Positions 35,935 to 44,668 of a DNA stretch of 64,000 nt are shown here, piece by piece. Position numbers and translations under genes: made by a program. The notes beneath the pieces are model-generated. The model saw nothing but the letters and a program-made list of their open reading frames with translations. It was not told where the DNA came from and made no database searches. Origin of the DNA: CALDTK01 sp965215115 (GTDB lineage: Bacteria; Bacteroidota; Bacteroidia; Chitinophagales; Saprospiraceae); contig OZ244050.1 in NCBI GenBank assembly GCA_965215115.1, forward strand, positions 1,984,001 through 2,048,000, read 5' to 3'. Each line of letters begins with the position of its first letter. Within the stretch, counting starts at the first letter, position 1.

Positions 35935-37688
35935 CTTGTCATGTGACACTTTTCTCCACAGGCGTTGCTTTTGGCATGATGACGTGCCTCACTCCCGCCA
36001 CCGCCGATGCCTACGCTACCGCTCTCGCGGCTGCCCCGATGCCCACGCGCCCGACGTGGGCGAACCTGCTCGACCTCCGCCGCCGAATCGGGCGCGCGGT
36101 GTCGACGGTGCGCCTCGACCTGGCCGGGGGCCCGGCCACGGCCAAGCGCTTCGCGCGCGCCCTCGGCGGCGGCGCCCGCCTCTCGGCGGCCGAACTCCGG
36201 GTCCGCCTGTGCGCCGAGCTCTACGGCGCCTGCGCCGACCGCGCCCGCGGCCGCGACGTGATCGCGATCGCGGACACGTCCGAGTTCTCGCTCGCGCCCC
36301 TGGCCGCGCGCGCCGCCGGCCTCGACGCCGACGCCCTCGGGGTCGTCTCCGACGGGGCCACCCCCGGGCTCAAGCTCCACGCCGTGGTCTGCTTCGAGGC
36401 CGCGACCCTGGCCCCGCTCGGGGTCGCGCACGCGCTCGTGTTCGCGTGCCCCCCGAAGGACCCCGCCGCCGCCGCGGCCGCCGCGCGCGCCCGACCCCTC
36501 GACGAGCGCCAGAGCGCGCGCTGGGCCGACGGCTTCGCCGCCGCCCTGGCCGGCCCCCTGGCCCGCGCCCGCGCGGTGACCTTCCTCGGGGACGCCGAGG
36601 CCGACCAGTACCCCCTGCTCGCCGGCGTGTTCGCCACCGGCGCCGACGGCAGCGGCCCGCGGGTCGACTGGTGCTTCCGGCTCGCGCAGGACCGGCGCCG
36701 GCGCGACGAGGCCCGCGGGTACTGGTCGGAGCCCAGCGTGCGGCTCTCCGACTACCTCGGCGGCGGCGGCGACGGTGGCGACGGCGGCGGCGGCGACGGC
36801 GGCGACGGCGGCGACGGCGCCACGGGCCACGGCGGGCCGGTCCGCGAGCACCGCCTCGCCCTGGCGCTCGGAGAGCCGCACGCCCGGCCAGCGGCTCGCG
36901 GCTCGCCCGCACGGTCGACGTCCGGGTGCGCTCGTGCGAAGTGCGCGTGCGCCGCCCGTACGACGCGAGCCACGCCGCCGGGACGCGGTCGTTTCGTGGG
37001 CGCGAGCTCCCGGCCGCGGCGAGCCTCTACGTCACGCGCGCCGAGGAGCTCGACGCGGCGACGGGGAGGCCGGCGCCGACGCGGATGACCTCGGCCGCGC
37101 GCGCGCGCTACCACCGCGACCCCGCCCACCGCGGGCACTCGGCCCCGGTGCACTGGACCCTGGCCACGAGCTTCCCCGTGGCCACGGCCGCCGAGCAGCG
37201 CGCGGCGCTCACGCTCTACGGCCACCGGTGGCTCGTGGAGCTGTACTTCCGGCTGCTGAAGTCGGACGGGCTCGGCCTCGAGGCCACGCGCGTGCGCCGC
37301 GTCGACCACTGGGTGGCGCTACTTTTGCTCGGGATGGACGAGGTGCTACGGGCCGAGGAGCTGGTGAGCCTGCGCAGCGGGGACGCGCGCGGGGCCCACG
37401 AGGCGTTCGGCGCCGACGAGGTCGCCGTCCTCGACGCCGACGCCCACGCGCGCACGCGTCCGCCGGGCCGCGGGGGCCGGGTGTACGCGTCGGTCAACGG
37501 GGAGCCCCCCGGGACGGTGAGCTACTACGTGGTCCAGGTCGCGATCCTCGGCGGGTACGCCGGGGGGAAGGGTTCGCCGCCGGGGCGGCGCGTCATCGCG
37601 CGGGGCCTGACGCGCCTCGGGGACCGCGTGAGAGCGTTGAGGCAGCAGCGCCGGTATGACGAGTTCAAAAAAAGTGTCACATGACAAG
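35935..37688 (+). mobile_element. IS4-family insertion sequence, complete ends
   Basis: A 1754-bp element bounded by perfect 19-bp terminal inverted repeats: 35935-35953 and 37670-37688 (CTTGTCATGTGACACTTTT). The flanks CTTATTCA at 35926-35933 and 37689-37696 form an 8-bp target duplication, or 9 bp with one mismatch. It carries one transposase gene, frameshifted in this copy. The insertion splits an older palindromic element. The dispersed TTTT-hairpin element is absent from it, as expected of foreign DNA. Confidence 0.93.
35943..37684 (+). pseudogene. IS4-family DDE transposase, frameshifted
   Basis: The N-terminal part is read from 35943 (ending at 37088 in that frame): VIAIADTSEFSL gives the first Asp region and FLGDAEADQYPLL the second. 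The C-terminal part is in the -1 frame from about 36870 to 37684 and has YGHRWLVELYFRLLK, the Y-x2-R-x3-E-x6-K signature of the IS4 family with the catalytic Glu. Both halves are needed for activity, so this copy is probably inactive unless ribosomes shift frame. The change falls shortly after a GGCGAC/GGCGGC microsatellite (about 36761-36820) prone to slippage. No clear slippery heptamer is visible. The codon composition is extremely GC-rich, beyond that of the neighbours. Confidence 0.88.
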
Positions 37689-38105
37689 CTTATTCAGCCG
37701 GGCCGCCAGATTTTCGCTTCGCTCGATCCGGCAGCCCGGCTGAAAAAGGGGGGAGGCGACCGTGGAGGCTTGCTTCGCTCGGGGGGCCTGTGGTGCCCCT
37801 ACACGACGATCGCCGGGGGCGTTTGCCTCCCCCCTTGTTTTGGTTTCGTCCGCGGGGACGCGAAGCGGGTCCGTGGACGAAACCAAAATAAGGGGGGCCG
37901 GGGGGGTTACCCCACGAGTGAAGAGAAAAATCCCAGCAACCGAAGGACTCCAAAAGTGATCGGACGGTCCCGGCGCTCGCCTCCTCGCGCCCGTTTTCGC
38001 GTCGGCGAGTACGGCTCGGAGGCTCCGGACAAGGATATTGACCAGGCCCACCCGCTGAAGGACCTCTGCTGCCCTAGTCGGCTCCGGAAGGACACGCTAG
38101 ACGCG

Positions 38106-38119
38106 TTTTGGCGAAAGCC
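38106..38119 (+). repeat. TTTT-hairpin element, stem GGC/GCC, loop GAAA
   Basis: Non-coding, first of two copies 30 bases apart. Confidence 0.8.
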
Positions 38120-38135
38120 CCCAACAACTACCAGG

Positions 38136-38149
38136 TTTTGGCGACAGCC
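38136..38149 (+). repeat. TTTT-hairpin element, stem GGC/GCC, loop GACA
   Basis: Non-coding, second of two copies; loop departs from GNRA. Confidence 0.7.
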
Positions 38150-38174
38150 CCCCAACCGAAACCCTGCCCCAGGC

Positions 38175-39350
38175 CTACTCCCACGTCCGCTCCGCGGTAA
38201 TCGATCCCTCCCACTCAAGCCGCGGCCAGTCCACCTCGACCCCGATTCCCGGCGCCTCGCCGAGGTGAAAACAGCCGCCGCTCACGCGGGGGTGGAGGGA
38301 GAAAAGGGACCGGAGAGGCCCGAGCACGGGCTCCAGGAACTCCTGCAACACGGGGGCCGGGGCGGCGGCGGCGAACTGGCAGTTGTACCACGAGACGCCC
38401 CCGCACGTGAGGGCGCGCCCGTGGGCGGTAGCCAGGTCGACCACGTCGAGCCACTCCTCGACGCTCGCCAGGCTCCCGGCAATCGGCTGGAGGTTATGAA
38501 CGCCCGCGCGGACGAGCGACGGGAAGACCATACCGGAGCGCTCGGACTCCCCGAAGGCGATGGGGACGGTTGAGGCCGCGCAGAGGGTCTCGATGTCGTG
38601 GAGGGCGCCCGAGTGGATGGGCTCCTCGACCCAGGCGATGTCCAGGTCGCGGAGGGCCTCCACGAAGGCGAGGGCGCGGCCGAGGGACATGAACTGGTTG
38701 GCGTCCACGGCCAGATGGGTCTCGGGCCGGAGGACCTCGCGCACGCGCGCGATGCGGGCGACGTCGTCGGCCACCGTCGTGTGCTCACCGCCGAACTTCA
38801 TCTTGACCGTCCGGCACCCCTCGGCTTCCCAGCCCAGGAGCTCGTCCTCGAGGGCCGCGCCGCTGAGGTTGTTGCCGCCGCCACTTCCGTAAAACTCGAC
38901 CCGCGCGCACGTGCCCCCGAGGTAGCGGAACAGCGGGAGGCCCCGGCGCCGGGAGGCCAGGTCGTAAAACACCCGGTCGATGTGCCCGAGGACCAAACCC
39001 GGTGCCCCGCGGACGCCCTCGTTGCGAATTTGCCAGTACATCTTGCGGAAGAGCTGGGCGTAGGTCTGCCGGCCGCCCTGGAGCAGGACGGGCACGAAGA
39101 AGGCCTCGAGCATCCAGATGTAGTGCGTCGGAAATTCCGCCTCGCCGTAGTCGCCACTCGCGTCGGTGATGCGCAGGGCGCTGAAGTGGTACGCGGTGAA
39201 GGGCCCCATGGTCGCGTCGGCGAAGGGCTGCGCGAAGGCGACCGGGGCCAGGCTCCGGATCGTCACCGAGCGTACGTCGAACTCCTCCCGGGGCAGTGGC
39301 GTGCGGAAGGAATGGTCGACGCCTGGGGAGTCGGTGGTCACGTGGTACAT
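38175..39350 (-). CDS. Enolase-superfamily (mandelate racemase type) dehydratase, paralogue of 24132-25313
   Basis: 391 residues, alignable by eye along its length to the protein at 24132-25313: PFADATM, YWQIRNEGVRG, LGHIDR, RYLGGTC and SGGGNNLS all recur. K-x-K is in TVKMKFGG; metal ligands are in AVDANQF, WVEEPI and FGESERSG; no late histidine is visible (LTCGGVSWYN). It should dehydrate a sugar acid, possibly with a different substrate from its sister. It lies downstream of a paralogous symporter and a beta-helix protein, repeating the module found at 20.7-25.3 kb. Confidence 0.86.
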   Translation of the reverse strand: MYHVTTDSPGVDHSFRTPLPREEFDVRSVTIRSLAPVAFAQPFADATMGPFTAYHFSALRITDASGDYGEAEFPTHYIWMLEAFFVPVLLQGGRQTYAQLFRKMYWQIRNEGVRGAPGLVLGHIDRVFYDLASRRRGLPLFRYLGGTCARVEFYGSGGGNNLSGAALEDELLGWEAEGCRTVKMKFGGEHTTVADDVARIARVREVLRPETHLAVDANQFMSLGRALAFVEALRDLDIAWVEEPIHSGALHDIETLCAASTVPIAFGESERSGMVFPSLVRAGVHNLQPIAGSLASVEEWLDVVDLATAHGRALTCGGVSWYNCQFAAAAPAPVLQEFLEPVLGPLRSLFSLHPRVSGGCFHLGEAPGIGVEVDWPRLEWEGSITAERTWE

Positions 39351-39366
39351 GGCCTCGTCGAGTCGA

Positions 39367-40950
39367 TTAGTTGAAGAACGTATACAGCCCGGCCATGACG
39401 AGGGCCAGCAGGCCCCACAAGGCCCAGACGCCGGGGCTGGGCGCGGTGTTGCCCTCGCGGTAGGTGGCTACGATGGACGGCAACGCGATGCCCCGCTGGC
39501 CCGTGGTGACTAGGGATAGTCCCACGGCGAGCAGCAACAGGCCCGCGAAGAGGTAGAAGGACAGCATCAGGAACCCCGGCCAGAACTCGGCACTCGGGTA
39601 GCCCGCCACGAAGGCCGCCCCGACCAGGATACACAGCGTGCCCCCGAAGTACAGCACCCACTCCGCCGCGCGGCTGTGCATCCGCTTCCAGAGGACACCC
39701 AGCAAGAACACGACCGTGAGCGGGGGCGCGAGCAGGGACATGATCCCCTGTACGATCTCGAAGAGGTTCTTACTGATGCGCGAGAAGAGCAGGGCCGCCG
39801 CTACGGCGAGCAGGGCGGTGAGTAGCATCGTCGCACGGCCCACGCGCTGCTGGCGGGCCTCATCTGCGGCGGGGTTGACCCGGGTCAGGTAGATGTCCAG
39901 CGTGAAGATGGTGCTGAAGGAGTTGAGTCCGGCGGCGATCGTGTTGATGAGTGCGGCCAGGAGCGCGGCCACCACCAGGCCGATCAGGCCGTTCGGCAGC
40001 AGGCCCGTCACCATGGTGCCGTAGGTCAGGTCCGGATCGGCCAGGTCTGGATAGAGGATCCGGCCGGCGATGCCCGGGAACAGGAACAGCAGCGGCATCA
40101 GGATCTTGAGGTAGGCCGTGAAGAGGCCCGCCTTGTGCACCTCGGCGATGTCGCGGGCCGCCAGCATCTTCTGGACGATGAACTGGTCGGTGCAGAAGAA
40201 GTACACCGCGACCACCGGGTAGCCCAGCAAGAGCGCGTGCCACGGGTAGTCGGGGTCGTCCACGGGGCGACCGAGTTCCCAAAACTCCGGCGGCACGCCG
40301 TCGACGAGCCGCTCGACGCTCCCGATCTCGTCGAGCGCCATCCACAGCAGCACCACCGAGGAGGCGATGATGATGACGGACTGGAACACGTCGGTCTTGA
40401 CGATCGCCTCCAAGCCGCCGGCCATGGTGTAACTCGTCGCCACGACGGTGATCAGCACGACCGACACCCACAGCTCCCACCCGAGCAGCTGGCTGATGAT
40501 CAGGGAGCCGGCGTAAAGTGACCCGGCGATCCAGACCAGCAGGATCGACACGAGCGCGTAGTAGGCCAGGAAGTGGTAGCTCGGCTCGCCGTAGCGCAGC
40601 CGCAGGAACTCCGGCATCGTGCGGATGCCGTGCCGCAGGTAGAACGGGGCGAACAGCAGCGACAGCATCGCGAGGAATGGCCAGGCCAGCCACTCGAAGT
40701 TGCTCCCGACGATCCCGGTCGAGTACGCCAGCCCCGCGAAGCTCACCAGCATCACCGGCGTCACGTTGGAGCTGAAGATCGAGAAGCCGATCCCGGGCCA
40801 CGACAGGTTGCGCCCGCCGAGGAACAGATCGTGCGAAGGGTCTTTGCGCCCCCCCGCCCGAAAGCCGATGGCCATCAGCGCGACGAGGTAACAGCCGATG
40901 ACCAGGAAATCGAGGCCGGTGAGGGCCGACGACACATCCGCGCCCGTCAT
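39367..40950 (-). CDS. Sodium:solute symporter (SSS family)
   Basis: About 527 residues from the ATG at 40950, which overlaps the stop of the upstream beta-helix gene (ATGA); the frame is open to 41073 but that part is not membrane-like. Around 13-14 hydrophobic helices, FLGGRNLSWPGIGFSIFSSN in the family's first conserved loop, and LIGLVVAALLAALINTIAAG in the helix that carries sodium ligands. Paralogue of 22555-24144. It probably imports the sugar or sugar acid used by the adjacent dehydratase. Confidence 0.92.
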   Translation of the reverse strand: MTGADVSSALTGLDFLVIGCYLVALMAIGFRAGGRKDPSHDLFLGGRNLSWPGIGFSIFSSNVTPVMLVSFAGLAYSTGIVGSNFEWLAWPFLAMLSLLFAPFYLRHGIRTMPEFLRLRYGEPSYHFLAYYALVSILLVWIAGSLYAGSLIISQLLGWELWVSVVLITVVATSYTMAGGLEAIVKTDVFQSVIIIASSVVLLWMALDEIGSVERLVDGVPPEFWELGRPVDDPDYPWHALLLGYPVVAVYFFCTDQFIVQKMLAARDIAEVHKAGLFTAYLKILMPLLFLFPGIAGRILYPDLADPDLTYGTMVTGLLPNGLIGLVVAALLAALINTIAAGLNSFSTIFTLDIYLTRVNPAADEARQQRVGRATMLLTALLAVAAALLFSRISKNLFEIVQGIMSLLAPPLTVVFLLGVLWKRMHSRAAEWVLYFGGTLCILVGAAFVAGYPSAEFWPGFLMLSFYLFAGLLLLAVGLSLVTTGQRGIALPSIVATYREGNTAPSPGVWALWGLLALVMAGLYTFFN

Positions 40951-43100
40951 CGCCCGAGCGTGTTCATGACGGCGCCCCCGAGGTTGACGCCCCGCTTTAG
41001 GTAGTCCTCCTGTAGCCGGCGGCTGTACGCCGGGCTCTGCTCGTGGTAGATGACGTTGCCGCGCACCACGCACTCCTCCAGGGTAGTGCCGCCGTCCTGC
41101 CCGAAGGCGCGGCCCTCCTCGAAGATGCGCGCCGGGCCCCCGCGGTGGTGCAGCACGTTGTCCCGGATCACGGAGCCCTGGGCCGGGCCGCGCAGCAGGA
41201 TGTACCCCCGGGCCTCGAGCGGCTGATCCGCGGATGCACTGCGGTCCATGACGTTGATGATGCGGTTGCCGATGATGTCGTTGCGGCCCTTGATGCTGAT
41301 GCCACCGGACACAGCGTCCTCCAGCCGGTTGAAGGCAATCGTCACGTCTTCCTGGTAGTCGTCGCAGCGGATCAGCTGGATGAGTCCGGGGGCGTAGCTG
41401 TCGTGGAGGTAGTTGTTCGTCAGCTGGTTGCCACCGCCGGCCCCACTCACGTAGAGGGCGTTGCCGTCCCCCATGGACAGCACACAGCGGTAGACCTCAT
41501 TACCGTCCACCCGGTTGTTGCGGGAGTGCAGAAACGGCGCGTAGGCGCGGTAGTCGGCGTAGGTCCCGAGGCCCTCGATGTCGCGCTCCGGCACCTCGGC
41601 GAAGCGGATCGTCGGCGTGGCCTCGCGGCGGAGGCCGCGGTTGCGCCGGTCGAAGTCCTCCGGGCGGACCCCGCTGACGATGATGCCGCTGTACGGCAGG
41701 TCGTGCAGGACGTTGCGGCTGATGAGGTTGTCGCCGCTCTGCCAGACCATGATCCCGGGCGAGGACCAGAGGCTCTCGCCGATGTGGGAGATGTGGTTGT
41801 TGGCGACCGTATTGCCGTGGTTGACGTCCTTGGTGCCCGGCCCGTAACCCGCCAGCAGGATGCCGGTGCCGCCGAGGTGCGTGAGGGTATTGTCGCTGAT
41901 CAGGTTGCGCTGGGCGTGCAGGTCGAGGCGGATGCCACTGCCGCCGGAGGCGGTGAGGGTGCAGCCGGTGATGCGGCAGTCCTCGGCGTTGCGCAGGCGC
42001 ACTAGGGCGTTGCCCTTGTCGTAGTACTCGAAGTCGTGTTGGAGGCCGGCGTCGTCGGGCCCGAGGTAGTCGCGGGCGCCGTGAATGAAGCGCAGGCCCT
42101 CGACGCTGATGTTGCGCGCGGGCCGCTCGTCCGTCCCGCCGATGAGCAGCAGTTCACGCAGCGTCGGCAGGTACACCCCCTCCGGCGCGCCGGGGAGTTC
42201 GGGCCAGAGATAAACCTGATGCGTCGCCGGGTCGTAGACCCACTCCCCGGGCTGGTCGAGGTGCTCGGGCAGGTTCAACAGCCAGGCCGAGGTGTAGACC
42301 TCCCCGCGCCACTGCGTGCGGTAGAGGCCGTAGGTGCCGGGCAGGGCGGTGTGCAAGGTGTTGCTGTCCCGGTCGACGCGACTGATCGGCAGGATGTTCA
42401 TCGTCCAGGGCCACTTCGGGATCACGCGCAACTCACCGTGCTGCGGATTACTGATTGAGGCGAGTGCGCTGCCGGGCTCGAGTTGTAGGCGCGTGAAGTC
42501 CCGCCGCACCGCTGGGTCGTAGGCGAACTCGATCCACTCGGCGGGCATCTTCGCCGGGGAGAAGCCTTCGGATTCGGCGTTGTCGAGCCGGTGCTCTTCG
42601 AGGTACAGACTGTAGGGGCGGCCCTGGTCGGCGGGTACCTGGCTCACGTAGAGTTTGCCTTTTGCCCTTTCGGGAAAACCCAGCACGGCGTTGCTTACCG
42701 CTCGCCACTCCGTGAGCGGCACAGCCGAGGAGACGGTCGCGCGCTCCCCGCGGTAGGGTCGTATCCGCAGTTGGTGACCGCCGGCGGGGGAGTGATCGGC
42801 GGTGAGGTGCAGGGTCTCGGTGAGGTAGTAGGTCCCCTCGCGGAGGTAGATGACCACATCGGTGTTAGGGTCCTGGGCGAGTGTGCTCTCGACTCGGTCT
42901 AGCGCTGCCGCGATGGACTTAAGGGGGGCCTCTACGGTGCCGGCCTGGCCGTCCCGTCCGTCGGGGGCGACGACCAACTCCACGCTACGCGCCAGCGACG
43001 AAGTGCCGGGGTGGCCATAGGCAGCGTAGACCCCCGCCGCGCCACCCACACAAAACTGCAGTAGCGCCACGATCAGAACGCGGTGACAATACACGATCAT
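40947..43100 (-). CDS. Secreted GH141-like right-handed beta-helix protein
   Basis: 717 residues. A signal peptide of about 27 residues ends near AAYG. ELVVAPDGRDGQAGTVEAPL, YLREGTYYLTETLHL and RPYRGERATVSSAVPLTEW match the N-terminal pattern of GH141-like proteins. Later N-rich coils (LISDNTLTHLGG, NTVANNHISHIGE, NYLHDSYAPGL, DIIGNRIINV) form the helix. Alpha-L-fucosidase or xylanase activity is known for GH141; here it is inferred only by pattern. It heads a three-gene transcript with the symporter and dehydratase. A hairpin element (42665-42678, stem CCC/GGG) encodes part of GFPERAKG. Confidence 0.8.
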   Translation of the reverse strand: MIVYCHRVLIVALLQFCVGGAAGVYAAYGHPGTSSLARSVELVVAPDGRDGQAGTVEAPLKSIAAALDRVESTLAQDPNTDVVIYLREGTYYLTETLHLTADHSPAGGHQLRIRPYRGERATVSSAVPLTEWRAVSNAVLGFPERAKGKLYVSQVPADQGRPYSLYLEEHRLDNAESEGFSPAKMPAEWIEFAYDPAVRRDFTRLQLEPGSALASISNPQHGELRVIPKWPWTMNILPISRVDRDSNTLHTALPGTYGLYRTQWRGEVYTSAWLLNLPEHLDQPGEWVYDPATHQVYLWPELPGAPEGVYLPTLRELLLIGGTDERPARNISVEGLRFIHGARDYLGPDDAGLQHDFEYYDKGNALVRLRNAEDCRITGCTLTASGGSGIRLDLHAQRNLISDNTLTHLGGTGILLAGYGPGTKDVNHGNTVANNHISHIGESLWSSPGIMVWQSGDNLISRNVLHDLPYSGIIVSGVRPEDFDRRNRGLRREATPTIRFAEVPERDIEGLGTYADYRAYAPFLHSRNNRVDGNEVYRCVLSMGDGNALYVSGAGGGNQLTNNYLHDSYAPGLIQLIRCDDYQEDVTIAFNRLEDAVSGGISIKGRNDIIGNRIINVMDRSASADQPLEARGYILLRGPAQGSVIRDNVLHHRGGPARIFEEGRAFGQDGGTTLEECVVRGNVIYHEQSPAYSRRLQEDYLKRGVNLGGAVMNTLGR
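42665..42678 (-). repeat. TTTT-hairpin element, stem CCC/GGG, loop GAAA
   Basis: Inside a beta-helix gene, same strand (GFPERAK). Confidence 0.75.
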
Positions 43101-43111
43101 AGGGGCTACGA

Positions 43112-44524
43112 CTAACGGTTAGGGGTTCGCTCCTGCGGCATTGGCCAGGCATTCCCGCCCGCCACGGGGTCGACACGTCCCTCCGGGATGGCGGCATACC
43201 AGCTTAGTAACTGCTCACTCAAGCGGTCGACGAGGGCGGGGTGCTGGGCGGCAAGGTTGTCCAACTCAGAGGGGTCGGCTTCGACGTCGTAAAGCTCCTT
43301 GCGGCTACCGTCTGAATTCATCAAGAACTTGTAGTCGCCGTCGCGCACCGCGAGCATGGGCGATTTGTTGATCGGGTGCCCGAGGATGTCGTAGCGCCAG
43401 TCCCAGTACAGGGCATTGCCGCGCTCGCGCCGCTCCCCGAGCCAGACGTCGGCCATCTGCTCGCCGTCGCGCGCGAGGGTATCCGCCCCGGAGGCTCCGA
43501 CCAGCTTAGCGAGGGTGGGCAGGAAATCGAGTCCACTCACCACGGAGGTGGCGTTGACGCCGGCGGGTACGCGCTCCGGCCAGCGGATGATGAAGGGCAC
43601 GCGGATGCCGCCGTCGTAGAGGCTGCGCTTGCGCCCGCGGAAGGGCCCGGGGCTCCCGGCGCCGCTGTGCGCGGCCTCGAGGAGGTGGAGGTCCTCCGGT
43701 CCGTTGTCGCTCGAGAAAATCACTAACGTGTTTTGGCGTAAGCCCAAACTATCTAGCCGGTCGAGGAACAGGCCGATCTGCCGGTCCATCTCCCGCAGCG
43801 TCGCCAGGTACACCTGCTCGGCACCGTAGAAGGGCAGGTTGCGCGGGTGGTACTGCCCCACGGAGTCGAGCTGCTCCTCGGAGGGGTTCAGGGGGGCGTG
43901 CATGTCGTAGAGCCAGGCGTTGACGTAGAAGGGCCGGTCGCGGTTGGCCTCGATGAACCGCAGGCTCGCCGCCATGACGTCGCGGGTGGTGTGCGGGCGG
44001 TTGGCCGGCTCCCACCCGCGGATCATGCCGCCGTCCGGGAGGTTGGAGAACTCGTTGGTGCTGAAGCTGTCGATCCCGTAAGCGCTCGGCGGTACGTTGC
44101 CGAGGTGCCACTTGCCGAAGTGCCCCGTGGCGTAGCCGGCCTCCTTCATCACGTCGGTAACGGTGACCAGGTCCGGGTCGAGGGCGTCGGGCATGTCGCG
44201 CTCGGCGTTGATGCGATGCACCGGCATGAAGTGACCGAAGACCCGCTGCCGCGAGGGGTTGTAGCCGCTCATGATGCCCGCGCGGCTCGGCGAGCACACC
44301 GAGCCGGCGACGTAGAACTGCGTAAACAGCGTGCCTTCCGCGGCCAGGCGGTCCAGCGCCGGGGTCTCGATCCGCTCACTGCCGTAGCAGCTCAGGTCCC
44401 CCCAGCCGAGGTCGTCGGCGAAGATGAAGATGACGTTGGGCGACCCACTGGTGGCCTGTCCGAATAAAGTAGCACAGGGCCCGAGTGCAACCAGTAGAAT
44501 AATCTGCCAATACCGCTGCAGCAT
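43112..44524 (-). CDS. Sulfatase (formylglycine-dependent), secreted
   Basis: About 470 residues from the ATG at 44524 (MLQRYWQIILLVALG, then a signal peptide ending TLFGQ); ATG 44554 adds ten polar residues. NVIFIFADDLGWGDLSCYG gives metal ligands; SVCSPSRAGIMSGYNPSR has the C-S-P-S-R site; HFGKWHLGNVP and FSSDNGPEDLH follow. GLRQNTLVIF covers a hairpin element (43731-43744). It ends 12 bases before the beta-helix gene and is likely co-transcribed with that module, suggesting joint action on a sulfated glycan. Confidence 0.93.
   Translation of the reverse strand: MLQRYWQIILLVALGPCATLFGQATSGSPNVIFIFADDLGWGDLSCYGSERIETPALDRLAAEGTLFTQFYVAGSVCSPSRAGIMSGYNPSRQRVFGHFMPVHRINAERDMPDALDPDLVTVTDVMKEAGYATGHFGKWHLGNVPPSAYGIDSFSTNEFSNLPDGGMIRGWEPANRPHTTRDVMAASLRFIEANRDRPFYVNAWLYDMHAPLNPSEEQLDSVGQYHPRNLPFYGAEQVYLATLREMDRQIGLFLDRLDSLGLRQNTLVIFSSDNGPEDLHLLEAAHSGAGSPGPFRGRKRSLYDGGIRVPFIIRWPERVPAGVNATSVVSGLDFLPTLAKLVGASGADTLARDGEQMADVWLGERRERGNALYWDWRYDILGHPINKSPMLAVRDGDYKFLMNSDGSRKELYDVEADPSELDNLAAQHPALVDRLSEQLLSWYAAIPEGRVDPVAGGNAWPMPQERTPNR
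43731..43744 (+). repeat. TTTT-hairpin element, stem GGC/GCC, loop GTAA
   Basis: Inside a sulfatase gene on the opposite strand (GLRQNT); the equivalent place in the sulfatase at 31.5 kb carries loop GCAA. Confidence 0.75.
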
Positions 44525-44668
44525 ACGTAAACGATTAGAAGGCTCAGGATACAAATTTGCACCTCAATGCTACTGTATCGGGCGGCCCGTTGCGCCGGAA
44601 TGCCCCGCGGACGGCCGATAGGCCCAGCAATTGATGAGATAATGCGCACGCCCGGCGGCCCGAGGCCA

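Larger units (their letters stand above)
35908..37910. repeat. MITE-like nested palindrome with 24-bp terminal inverted repeats, split by an IS
   Basis: The ends 35908-35931 and 37887-37910 are perfect 24-bp reverse complements (starting GTAACCCCCCCGG). Without the IS at 35935-37688 and one target copy the element would be about 240 bases. Inside lie two further hairpins: 37693-37703 with 37734-37744, and 37829-37851 with 37875-37897 (23 bp, one mismatch). The second shares its right arm with the terminal repeat, so alternative folds are possible. No coding sequence is evident. It could be a non-autonomous mobile element or a recombination site. Confidence 0.7.
37911..38174. other. Intergenic region with two hairpin elements
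   Basis: Between the palindromic element and the downstream dehydratase gene end. It holds two good hairpin elements only 30 bases apart (38106-38119 and 38136-38149) in the same orientation, close to the 3' end of the minus-strand gene at 38175. A TTTT-CGC-GTCG-GCG variant occurs near 37994. No gene is seen. Confidence 0.5.

Noticed and set aside
35936..37684. Whole transposase as one 582-residue frame
   Set aside because: The N-terminal two thirds of that frame is Arg-rich noise; the real N-terminal motifs are in the frame starting at 35943.
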